Below the pieces are notes generated by a model. The model saw nothing but the letters and a program-made list of their open reading frames with translations. It was not told the DNA's origin and ran no database searches. Source: Silene conica (lineage: Eukaryota; Streptophyta; Magnoliopsida; Caryophyllales; Caryophyllaceae). From it: a stretch of 64,000 bases of DNA. Where the stretch lies: NCBI GenBank assembly GCA_029255685.2, contig CM055313.2, positions 73,448,641 to 73,512,640 on the forward strand. The letters are read 5' to 3'. Numbering within the stretch: the first letter of the stretch is position 1; each line of letters begins with the position of its first letter. A program made the translations under genes and the position numbers. Positions 22,886 to 31,629 of the stretch are shown here, piece by piece.

Positions 22886-23803
22886 TCTTTCTATCTAGTA
22901 ACGTAGTACGTACTTTGATTTTGCAAACTAAGCCGATGTTTGGTTAGTTGTTGAACTTGTGATCTCTAGACTATTTTGGATGTCGTCTGAAATGACAGAT
23001 AACCCTATATGTTTGGTTAGTTGATGATTTTGGATAATGTATATGAAAGATGACCGACCTTTGTCATGATTTGCTTTGTCCCTGTTTAATGAAAGACGAA
23101 CGACTTTGTCGTGCTTCGCTTTGAATTTGTGTTTGTTTGGTTGATGGTATGGCAGTCTGGCTGACATCTGAATAATGTATACTGGTGGCACAAATTACCA
23201 TCAATACCAGCTTTTTTTTTAAAAAAAAGGCAACATCAAGGACAGCGGTTTATGCAATAGTATGATGCATATTAACTTGTAATGCTCATGGGCCTCGGTC
23301 AACAACCGATGTACAAAACATACATGGACATCAGATTACAGCTAAAGAATGATGTGCATACATATGAAGGACATCAGACTTATTAAACCTCCGATGTGCA
23401 TACATATGAAAGACATCAGATGTGAGCTAAAGAATGATGTGCTTAAGAATGATAAAGAATGATGTGCATAACAATGATAAATTACAGTAATTTTTTTTAT
23501 AACACATGGACATCAGATGTGAGCAAAAGAATGATGTGCATAAGAATGATGGACATCAGACTTATTAAACCTCTGATGTGTAATAACATATGGACATCAG
23601 ATGTGAGCTAAAGTCTGATGTGCATAAGGATGATGGACATCAGACGTATTAAACATCCGATGTGCATTAACAAATGGACATCGGTTGCACAACCGATGTC
23701 CTTGATACCCATAATGGACATCAGTGAACTCTACATCGGTTGCTAATCCGATGTCCTTGACCATAAAAGTCTGATGTCCTTAAGGGTTTCTGTAGTAGTG
23801 AAT

Positions 23804-24180
23804 GCCCGATCATGGAATGACTCAGACCCACCATAATGAATAGGTTCAACTTCCGCGTCGGGATCTCTACCCCTCATGTTCATCTTGTTCCGGACCGACG
23901 CTTGCTTGAACTAGGTACTTTCTCGGTACTTGCATTGGTGAATTCTTTATATGATTGACCTATGATCAAATAAAATAGCAACTATTAATATAAATTAAAA
24001 AAAATGTTAAAACTTCTATCGAAATACCTACGGTTATTAATAAATTATTACCTTTCATGAACGTTGGCGCCTTCTTTCTCCTCGATACCTTATACATAAT
24101 GTCCCTTAGCCTCCTCTTACCAACTTTATTATATCTATCCCAAACAATACGCTCAAGCTCGTTTGACCAATAGAAGGTAC
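23804..24180 (-). pseudogene. Plant En/Spm transposase relic, N-proximal part
   Basis: The minus strand encodes RTFYWSNELERIVWDRYNKV and then GKRRLRDIMYKVSRRKKAP, followed by an intron-like gap and RNKMNMRGRDPDAEVEPIHY ahead of GGSESF. This matches the Transposase_24 layout: a WDxxN/KRRLRD block, a KKP-like turn, then N..NR......H.GGSxSF. The Pack-CACTA at 19527-23800 cuts directly after GGSESF, separating this part from the one at 17880-19420. Neither part could make protein. Confidence 0.65.
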
Positions 24181-24221
24181 GCTACAAAACAAAATAATGG
24201 TTAGAGAAACAAATCAACAAT

Positions 24222-24439
24222 CACTAGTAGAAAAAGTCTCATTGACATTGTTTATTTTGCCCCATTTACATCGCTTTTTGGCGATGTATCTGGGGGCGAC
24301 ATTTATAGTAATTTTTCTCTTTAAGCCAACCCTTTGGGAGATGCAGGGGTCAGCTCAATTTAAATTAGGTTATTTTTGGGTCAACAATCGTATATATTAA
24401 AGAAACAACCACAGGGATGAGGTGTTATCCTTGGGTTAA
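24222..24439 (+). mobile_element. Truncated left end of a third CACTA element
   Basis: CACTAGTAGAAAAAGTCTC at 24222 has the CACTA start and A-rich continuation typical of En/Spm termini, followed by a short inverted pair CATCGC/GCGATG. The sequence ends where similarity to the gypsy LTR begins, and no matching right end was found. Confidence 0.45.
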
Positions 24440-25943
24440 AAGGCTATTTTATGGTTTTTCGATCGTAACTTTTAAACGGTTGATCGGTTTTAATTGAAAT
24501 TCGTTTTGTATACCCGTGACATGTATTTGATGTCCCCGGTGTACGGGAAACACTATATTGGGTTCGGGAATGGAGTGAGGATAGAGACCCCCCGGTCGGG
24601 TAACCGAAAGGGAAACCGGCTCTCCCTCGTCTTAGTTCCCGGGATCAATTAAGTGTTGATTAGAGGTTTAAGAAGTTAGAACTATAGGTTAGTTTCTACC
24701 TTTGGATGTTAGTGGTTACAATGGTTGTCGCGTGTTGGGATATGTGTTAAGCTCACCTCTGGACCCACTACGTGTTTTATATGTCGCGTGACGGGATATG
24801 AGTTAAGCTCACCTCTGGACCCGTTACGTGTTTTGCTTGGGCGTGTCAGGATATGTGTTAAGCTCACCTCTGGACCTGACACGTGATCGGTTGTCGTACA
24901 CGGGATATGTGTTAAGCTCACCTCTGGACCCGTTGTGCGGTGACTGCGTATTGGGATATGTGTTAAGTTCACCTCTGGACCCAATACATGTTTGTAGCAT
25001 TGGGATATGTGTTAAGCTCACCTCTGGACCCTTTGCTTTTGGATGATTAGGGATATGTGTTGAGTTCACCTCTGGACCCTTTTCATGATTGTAAGTTTAG
25101 GGATATGTGTTAAGTTCACCTCTGGACCCTTTACTTGAATTGTATGTTGGGATATGTGTTAAGTTCACCTCTGGACCCGACATTGTGTAGTAATGGGATA
25201 TGTGTTAAGTTCACCTCTGGACCCGTTGCTAGTGTTACGGATGTTTTATCTGCTTGCCTTGATGATGGTACAGTGTCAGATATGCATGATGAGTTATTGA
25301 TGTTTATTTGATTTGTGGTTAAATCATCCAAGGCATTGGATGACTCTTAGTTCGGTTTCATAAATAGTTGGATTGAAAGACCCCCCGACTGGGTAACCAG
25401 TAGGGAAACCGGCTCTCCTTCCTATTTGTTTATGAAGTTGGTTGAGAGCCGTGCATTGGAATCGCATGATAGTATGATATCAGTTGATGAGATGTTTATG
25501 CTTCACATGTTGTTATATGTTGGAGTATTCTGTATTGTTTTATGTGTTACGTGTTGTCACAAAAGGTGGCTAGGAGAACTCTAGGCACTCCCCACTGATT
25601 GTGGCGTACATGTTTTCATGTATGTAGGTACATGCAGGTTGGATATGGGATCACAGGAGGGCTAGCGAGTGATGATCCTTCATCATATGACTTATACCCT
25701 ATCGTTAGCTAGACTGTTAGACTTTTGATACTTTATGTTTTGGTGCCTGTAGGGATGTTCCATCCCAGGTTGTGTATATATTTTATTTCAGTACTTATAA
25801 CTGTTACTTATCTATTTTGGTTTCAGTTTCTGTTTCAGTTTAAGACTTCTCGCATGTTGTTTTATCTTTTAAAAAGTTTTAATTCCGCTGCATTTTTAGT
25901 ACTTTTGTATGTTTATATTTCCGCTTTCGCGAGGGGTTTTACA
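24440..25943 (+). repeat. 5' LTR of the gypsy element (5'-truncated)
   Basis: The 3' end reads GAGGGGTTTTACA, ending CA just before the primer-binding site. The 5' end begins within AAGGCTATTTTATGG, where similarity to the 3' copy starts without a TG start. It contains the ten-unit stem-loop array. Confidence 0.8.
24729..25233 (+). repeat. Ten-unit tandem array of constant-core stem-loops (5' LTR)
   Basis: Ten copies of a 30-bp core, GGGATATGTGTTAAG[C/T]TCAC continuing to CTCTGGACCC, lie 46-56 bp apart at 24737, 24793, 24848, 24902, 24953, 25002, 25050, 25100, 25149 and 25195. The spacers differ from one another. In each unit the bases left of GGG can pair with those right of CCC: CGTGTCAGG with CCTGACACG in unit 3, AGTAATGGG with CCCGTTGCT by G-T wobbles in unit 10. 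Pairing is weaker in units 6-8. In unit 3 the first core pair changes from G-C to A-T on both sides. Confidence 0.9.
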
Positions 25944-25945
25944 GT

Positions 25946-25957
25946 TGGTATCAGAGC
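25946..25957 (+). promoter_or_regulatory. Primer-binding site of the gypsy element
   Basis: TGGTATCAGAGC is complementary to the 3' end of initiator methionine tRNA and lies 2 bp after the LTR end, the standard minus-strand priming site. Confidence 0.9.
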
Positions 25958-26108
25958 ATTATTGCTCCCGACGCACTCATGTGACCCCAACCTTAACTTG
26001 ACCAAATAAATAAATAATGAATGAGAGATGGGTAGATCTAAGGACTTATTTTGTAGTCTGTTTGTGAATGCGAATTGTTAAGCTAATACTTGTTTTCTCT
26101 TTTGAAGG

Positions 26109-27548
26109 ATGGTGAGACCTAGGGCTGCTGATAACATTGTGCTGCAAGGAATTCAGCATTTGCTTGAGACTCAGAGACAGCAAGCAGAGAATGTTCCACC
26201 TCCTCCACCGCCAGGCAACGAGGCGAATCGTCCTGGTAGTTTCTCATGGATAGCTTCGCAAATGTCCCGTAGCCACGTGAAGACATATGGTGGCGAGGTT
26301 GATCCGGTAGCTCTTACCGAGTGGTTCAGAGAGATGGAAAAGAGCTTCACTATGTATTCGGTGGGTAGAGAGGATAGAGTGCGGCTAGCCACTCACTTTC
26401 TTACCCTTGAGGCCGATAGGTGGTGGGCGTTGACCGGACCTACCTTCACTCTTGACCCTTTGTTTGATTGGGAGGCTTTCAAGGATAAGCTCGAGACGAG
26501 GTTCTATCCTAAAGAGCTCAGATCAAAGCGACTCAAAGAATTCATGGATTTGAAGCAAGGCAAGATGTCAGTTCAGGAGTTCACAGACCGTTTCAACCAG
26601 CTTGCTCACTTCGCATCGAGATTTGTCAGAGATGAGGCCGAGAGAGTCTACTTTTACCGTGGCAAGCTAGGGCCGCGCATTGAGAGCATGGTTCGTCGTG
26701 ACTCGACTTCTTTCGTGGAGGTATATGATGATGCTATTTGGGCCGAGAGTTCTATTCGTGCCATAGATGCTGAGACCCGTGCTGCTACTTCTAGTGTGAC
26801 TCCTCACCAGAGATCAGTGTACCAGGGGAAGAGACCATTTGTTCCTTCTACTTCTTCGCCTTCTTCTCAGAAGAAGCGTTTTGAGAGGTTCTCTGCTCCG
26901 GTTGCTAAGACCACATTTCACACCGACACATCTCCTAGTGTTTGCCCCCGTTGTGGTAAACCATCTCATCCGGGTTTTGACTGTTTCAAGAATGCATATA
27001 AGTGTTTCACTTGTAATGGATATGGGCATCGATCGTATGAGTGTCCTGAGAGGAACACCGCACTTGGCAAGGCTGCCACTGCTGCTGCAGCGACTAAGGG
27101 AGGAAAGCCGAAAGGGAAGATCTTTGTGATGACTAGGGCTGAGGCAGAGGCTCATCCAGACATTGTTGCCGGTATCTTTTCTGTTCTTGGCGCTGAGTTC
27201 CTTATTTTGTTCGATACTGGAGCTTCTTTATCATTTATATCGACTCAGTTCGCCGACCGTCTAGCTCTTGAGTCTTCATTGGTTGAGGAGACTTCTATTT
27301 CCTTACCTTCTGGAGACGTATTTTCCTGCTCTTCGTCCCATAGGGATGTTCCTATTATTATTGGTCAAGCCACATTTTTAGCGGACTTACTGAGATTTCC
27401 TCTCGAGGAGTTTGACATTATCCTCGGTATGGATTGGTTATCGCGATACCATGCTCGCTTCGAGTGTCGCGACCAGAAAATCTGCTTGAGGAATTCTTCA
27501 GGAGTTTGTGTTTCCTATAGGGGAACTCGCCCAAAAAAGGGTGTCTGA
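26109..27548 (+). CDS. Ty3/gypsy Gag-protease
   Basis: This 479-residue frame encodes the capsid and protease half of the polyprotein. Residues about 60-220 are a Retrotrans_gag capsid domain (WFREMEKSF, ADRWWALTG, FYPKELRSKRLKEFM, QGKMSVQEF). Two CCHC zinc knuckles follow at about 278-291 (CPRCGKPSHPGFDC) and 298-311 (CFTCNGYGHRSYEC), which bind the element RNA. An aspartic protease with LFDTGAS lies near residue 367, and ILGMDWL near the end. It stops at TGA (27546-27548), and the next frame continues in the same register without overlap. The start is the first ATG after the primer-binding site, 151 bp downstream. Confidence 0.92.
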   Translation: MVRPRAADNIVLQGIQHLLETQRQQAENVPPPPPPGNEANRPGSFSWIASQMSRSHVKTYGGEVDPVALTEWFREMEKSFTMYSVGREDRVRLATHFLTLEADRWWALTGPTFTLDPLFDWEAFKDKLETRFYPKELRSKRLKEFMDLKQGKMSVQEFTDRFNQLAHFASRFVRDEAERVYFYRGKLGPRIESMVRRDSTSFVEVYDDAIWAESSIRAIDAETRAATSSVTPHQRSVYQGKRPFVPSTSSPSSQKKRFERFSAPVAKTTFHTDTSPSVCPRCGKPSHPGFDCFKNAYKCFTCNGYGHRSYECPERNTALGKAATAAAATKGGKPKGKIFVMTRAEAEAHPDIVAGIFSVLGAEFLILFDTGASLSFISTQFADRLALESSLVEETSISLPSGDVFSCSSSHRDVPIIIGQATFLADLLRFPLEEFDIILGMDWLSRYHARFECRDQKICLRNSSGVCVSYRGTRPKKGV

Positions 27549-30428
27549 GTGATTTCTTCGATGAAAGCTTCTCATCTTCTTAGGAAGGGTTGCCAAGCCT
27601 TCCTGTGTGTTGTTACAGCTGCTAAGCCATCGCTACCGAAGCTTGAGGATGTAGCCATTGTTCGTGAGTATCCAGATGTTTTCCCGGATGACTTGTCAGG
27701 GATACCGCCAGAGAGAGATGTGGAGTTCACCATAGAGCTTGTTCCGGGTACCGGACCGATTTCCAAAGCTCCTTACCGTATGGCTCCGCCAGAGTTGAAA
27801 GAGTTGAAGCAGCAATTGGAAGAGATGATCGAGAAAGGATTCATTAGACCTAGTGCTTCTCCGTGGGGTGCTCCCGTTTTGTTCGTTAAGAAGAAAGATG
27901 GTTCCATAAGACTTTGCATTGACTATAGAGAGCTAAACCGAGTGACCATGAAGAACAGATATCCTTTGCCTAGGATAGATGACTTGTTTGATCAGTTGAG
28001 AGGTGCTTCGAGGTTTTCTAAGATTGATCTTCGATCGGGTTATCATCAGATTCCAGTGAAAGAGGCTGATATTGCGAAGACTGCTTTTCGTACCAGATAT
28101 GGGCATTTTGAGTTCGTGGTTATGCCATTTGGGTTGACTAATGCACCTGCTATTTTCATGGATCAGATGAACCGTACCTTTAGTGAGTATCTTGACACTT
28201 GTGTTGTGGTGTTTATCGATGACATTCTCATTTATTCGAAGACCGATGAGGAACATGCTGAGCATCTTCGATTGATTCTTGGGATATTGCGTCGACAGAA
28301 GTGGTTCGCGAAGTTCTCTAAGTGTGAGTTTTGGCTATCTAAGGTTGCATTTCTTGGACATGTGATATCTAGTGAGGGAGTTATGGTTGATCCCGCGAAG
28401 ATTGAGGCCGTAGTTGATTGGGAGAGTCCCAAAGATGTTGGTGAGATCCGTAGTTTCCTTGGATTGGCTGGTTATTATCGTAGATTTGTAGAGGATTTCT
28501 CTAGATTAGCCCGCCCAATGACTCAGTTATTGAAGAAGGAAGCTAAGTTTGTTTGGACCGACAAGTGTAAGAGTTCTTTTCAGGAGTTGAAGACCAGATT
28601 GACTTCCGCCCCCGTGTTAGCTTTGCCAGAGATCGGAGTTGACTTCGATGTGTATTGTGATGCTTCGATGTTAGGGCTAGGATGTGTACTGATGCAATGT
28701 GGGAAGGTGATAGCCTATTCATCTAGACAGTTGAGAGTTCATGAGGTGAACTATCCGACACATGACCTGGAGTTAGCCGCAGTCGTTCATGCTTTGAAGA
28801 TGTGGCGACATTACCTGATTGGATCCCATTGCCGTATTTTTACAGATCACAAGAGTCTTAAGTACATCTTTACCCAGAAAGACCTTAACATGAGACAGAG
28901 ACGTTGGCTAGAGTTGGTGAAAGATTACGACATCGAGTTGTTATATCATGAGGGAAAAGCCAATGTGGTTGCAGATGCGCTTAGCCGCAAGACTTCTCAC
29001 TCGATGAGTGTCATGAGAGTATTGCCCGATGAGTTGTGTTCCGAGTTCCGGAAGCTGAGGTTAGAGATGGTGGGTAGTGGTTTTGATTGGTTAGCTGCTA
29101 TGACTGCCGAGCCGTCTTTATATTGGGAGATTCGCCAGAGTTTACCTTCAGATGCCGATTTCAAGAAGTTCGAGGCTAAGATTTCGAGTGGTGTTGCACC
29201 TGACTTGGTGATTGATGCTGATGGTTTCCTTAGGTTCCGTGGTAGGATGTATGTTCCTGATGTGCCAGATTTGAGGAAGAGGGTTCTTGATGAGGCTCAC
29301 TTGTCACCGTACTCCGTTCATCCTGGAGGAGAGAAAATGCACAAGGATTTGAGGCTTATGTTTTGGTGGCCTGGTATGAAGAAGGAGATCTTGGATTACG
29401 TTAGTAGGTGCTTGACTTGTCAACAAGTCAAGATAGAGCATAAGAGGCCTGGTGGTTTGTTACAGCCGCTTCCCGTTCCTCAGTGGAAGTGGGAATGCAT
29501 ATCTATGGATTTTGTGACAGCTTTGCCTAAGACTGTGGGAGGCAAAGATGCGATTTGGGTTATTGTAGATCGACTAACTAAGTGTGCCAGATTCGTGCCG
29601 ATCAGAGAGACGTGGGACATGGATCGTTTAGCTAGGGCTTATATTGCTGAGGTAGTCCGATATCATGGCGTGCCGAGAGAGATCGTTTCAGATCGAGATC
29701 CGAGATTTTGTTCCAGGTTCTGGAAGGCTTTGCAGGAGGCTATGGGTAGCCGTTTGTTGATGAGTACCGCTTTTCATGCCGCGACCGATGGGCAATCCGA
29801 GAGGACCATTCAGACACTAGAGGATTTGCTCCGCGCTTGTGCCCTCGACTTTCAGAGTTCTTGGGAGCAGTGTTTGCCGTTGGTAGAGTTTTCTTACAAC
29901 AACAGTTATCATGCTTCCATTGGTATGGCATCATACGAGGCTCTTTATGGGAGGAAGTGTCGTAGCCCGATCTGTTGGGATCAGGCGAGTGACGTGCGCG
30001 ACCTTGGACCTGACCAGCTAGCTGAGACCATTGACCGTGTACAGCTCATTAGGAATAGGATGAAGGCCGCTCAGGACCGGCAGAAGTCCTATGCTGATAT
30101 CCGTCGTAGACCCTTAGAGTTTGAGGAGGGTGACAGTGTCTTTTTGAGAGTGTCTCCGATGAAAGGCGTCAAGAGGTTTGGCGTTAAGGGCAAGCTGAGC
30201 CCTAAGTTCATTGGACCTTTTGTGATCGCGAAGAAGATTGGCGCCGTAGCTTACCGTTTGGACTTGCCTCCTAGTTTGGGCAAGGTTCATAACGTCTTTC
30301 ACGTTTCCCAGCTCCGCAGATATGTTAGTGATCCGAGTCATATACTGCACAGAGAGATTGAGAACCGTCTTAAGATCCGTCTTAAGAACCTCAAGTCCTT
30401 AAGACGAATACAGACTTGGCAAGGTTAA
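27549..30428 (+). CDS. Ty3/gypsy reverse transcriptase-RNase H-integrase, C-terminally clipped
   Basis: In the same frame as Gag-protease, 959 codons follow the TGA; the first codon is GTG, so this is a continuation, not a separate start. RT spans about 100-290 with FIDD near residue 222. RNase H starts near 366 (CDAS, later TDHKSL). Integrase has an HHCC finger from about 585 and the acidic triad near 654, 715 and 750, the last two 35 residues apart. A GPY/F-like module lies near 888. The usual chromodomain-type tail is missing: after [12 protein letters not shown] the sequence changes to an unrelated basic tail, so a deletion or replacement removed the 3' end. Confidence 0.9.
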   Translation: MISSMKASHLLRKGCQAFLCVVTAAKPSLPKLEDVAIVREYPDVFPDDLSGIPPERDVEFTIELVPGTGPISKAPYRMAPPELKELKQQLEEMIEKGFIRPSASPWGAPVLFVKKKDGSIRLCIDYRELNRVTMKNRYPLPRIDDLFDQLRGASRFSKIDLRSGYHQIPVKEADIAKTAFRTRYGHFEFVVMPFGLTNAPAIFMDQMNRTFSEYLDTCVVVFIDDILIYSKTDEEHAEHLRLILGILRRQKWFAKFSKCEFWLSKVAFLGHVISSEGVMVDPAKIEAVVDWESPKDVGEIRSFLGLAGYYRRFVEDFSRLARPMTQLLKKEAKFVWTDKCKSSFQELKTRLTSAPVLALPEIGVDFDVYCDASMLGLGCVLMQCGKVIAYSSRQLRVHEVNYPTHDLELAAVVHALKMWRHYLIGSHCRIFTDHKSLKYIFTQKDLNMRQRRWLELVKDYDIELLYHEGKANVVADALSRKTSHSMSVMRVLPDELCSEFRKLRLEMVGSGFDWLAAMTAEPSLYWEIRQSLPSDADFKKFEAKISSGVAPDLVIDADGFLRFRGRMYVPDVPDLRKRVLDEAHLSPYSVHPGGEKMHKDLRLMFWWPGMKKEILDYVSRCLTCQQVKIEHKRPGGLLQPLPVPQWKWECISMDFVTALPKTVGGKDAIWVIVDRLTKCARFVPIRETWDMDRLARAYIAEVVRYHGVPREIVSDRDPRFCSRFWKALQEAMGSRLLMSTAFHAATDGQSERTIQTLEDLLRACALDFQSSWEQCLPLVEFSYNNSYHASIGMASYEALYGRKCRSPICWDQASDVRDLGPDQLAETIDRVQLIRNRMKAAQDRQKSYADIRRRPLEFEEGDSVFLRVSPMKGVKRFGVKGKLSPKFIGPFVIAKKIGAVAYRLDLPPSLGKVHNVFHVSQLRRYVSDPSHILHREIENRLKIRLKNLKSLRRIQTWQG

Positions 30429-31629
30429 GTTCCCGACTTAAATATCCATTCTAATTTCCTAACCCGTTTCATAATACGGAAAGGACGACCCACTTGTACC
30501 CTACTTAAATCAAATGTCGACATAACTCCTTCCTCAAGAATCCATTTTACAATAAACACAAAACTCTCCTACAACCTCCATTGTTAAACATTTCTTTTGA
30601 GCTTTTCTTCATCATCCGTCGATCAAATCGAGGTAACGATAACATTTTCGGAATCCTTGTTCGATTTCCAAGCCATCTATCACTTCCTTTTTGCAAATCC
30701 TTAAACTCGAAAACTGGGTTGTTTTCTCTTAATTCCGTTTTTGAGTCCTAAAATCCGTTTCTTTGTTTGTAAGAGTGGGCTTAGACGATCCGGAGGTCGA
30801 TAGCTACTTGGTTGAGGAGGATCATTAGCCGGAAAAGCTTGAAAGGTGACGATAATGAGATAACTCGGCCTTTGTGTGTATATTAGCACTCTTGTTGTGA
30901 TTATTGTGTTAGCTTCTGATTTTTATTAATGTTCATTGTTCAAAGGACTTAGTAACATGTTTAGGATGTTTAATATGTGAAGAATTCATGCCCTAAGATG
31001 TTGTTATATGTTCTTAAGTCATTTTCAGTTTTTCACATTTTGCGACGGATGCTTGTTAAATTCGTTTGAGGATTGTTATGGGACTTGTTTGCTGTTAGAT
31101 AAGTTGTATTTGATGATTAGTAATGTTGAGTAAACATCATATGTAGCGATTTTGAAGTTTGTAGGTCGAATTGTGATGATTTTTTATGGTCTGAAAATCC
31201 CGATTTTGCGAACAGGCTCTCTGAGCCGGTCGACCGACCGGCCGCCGGTCGACCGGCTAGGAGAGCGTATTGTGTATTTTTCGTAATTTTGAGAAATTGG
31301 CTTTGGACTGCCAGCCGGCCGACCGGCTGCCTGCCGACCGGCTGGTAGTCGATTTGTGTGGTGTTGGTTTTGCGAAAACTTAGGAAGAAAGGGAGCCCAG
31401 CCGGCAGACCGGCCGCCTGCCAGCCGGCTGGGAGTGCATATGGGTTGGTTTACGAAATAGAGAAGGCTGGGGAAATGGAGTCCCAGCCGGCCGACCGGCT
31501 GCCTGCCGACCGGCTGCCTGCCGACCGGCTGGGAGTCCTTTGTGATGTTTCGTTGTTTTGAAAGGGGATAGGCTGAAGGGGATTGCCAGCCGGCCGACCG
31601 GCTGCCTGCCGACCGGCTGGGAATCCCTG
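30429..31629 (+). other. Region between pol and the shared repeat: probable unpaired 5' part of the 3' LTR
   Basis: No coding sequence. A pyrimidine-rich leader-like stretch (CAACCTCCATTG, then TTTTCTTCATCATCCG) and a GT-rich intron-like body resemble the R/U5 part of plant gypsy LTRs. This suggests the true 3' LTR begins here and that the corresponding part of the 5' LTR was lost. No clear polypurine tract is visible. The GC-rich hairpins lie at its right end. Confidence 0.45.
31216..31627 (+). repeat. Five GC-rich hairpins with matching variable outer arms
   Basis: Five units at about 31216-31266, 31307-31350, 31391-31436, 31478-31538 and 31578-31627 are built from CCAGCCGGCCGACCGGCTG and its complement, in otherwise AT-rich DNA. 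Outer arms differ between units but pair within several: GCTCTC with GAGAGC in unit 1, GACT with AGTC in unit 2, GGATT with AATCC in unit 5. Unit 4 has an extra CCTGCCGACCGGCTG block. Confidence 0.85.

Larger units (their letters stand above)
19527..23800. mobile_element. Complete Pack-CACTA element (non-autonomous)
   Basis: The ends CACTACTACAGAAACCCTTA and TAAGGGTTTCTGTAGTAGTG are perfect inverted repeats, flanked by the 3-bp target duplication AAT (19524-19526 and 23801-23803). Many ACATCAGA/ACATCGGT copies and complements fill about 19548-19770 and 23280-23790, the expected subterminal repeats. The 4274-bp body has no transposase. It holds exons of FACE2-like protease, CRK-like receptor and purple acid phosphatase genes, an unidentified exon, and a minus-strand CYP97C-like piece, several with intact splice sites. 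Confidence 0.92.
17291..24221 (-). mobile_element. Decayed CACTA (En/Spm) element, left end and body
   Basis: CACTACAAGAGATATTG at 17291, preceded by TTA, is a typical CACTA terminus. The next 300 bp hold many direct and inverted copies of GCGAC/GTCGC, the usual subterminal transposase-binding repeats. The body carries minus-strand relics of a plant En/Spm-type transposase. The matching right terminus was not found. The element was later hit by a MULE and by another CACTA, and its right side is lost near 24222-24440. Confidence 0.6.

Noticed and set aside
24729..25233. CRISPR-like pattern: constant 30-bp repeats separated by unique spacers
   Set aside because: The DNA is a plant LTR, repeats lie in both LTRs of a retrotransposon, there are no cas genes, and spacer edges pair around the repeat instead of being foreign inserts.
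24709..25331. Frames repeating GPEVSLTHIP on the minus strand and GYVLSSPLDP on the plus strand
   Set aside because: They are translations of the stem-loop array in both LTRs, with no start context or independent support.
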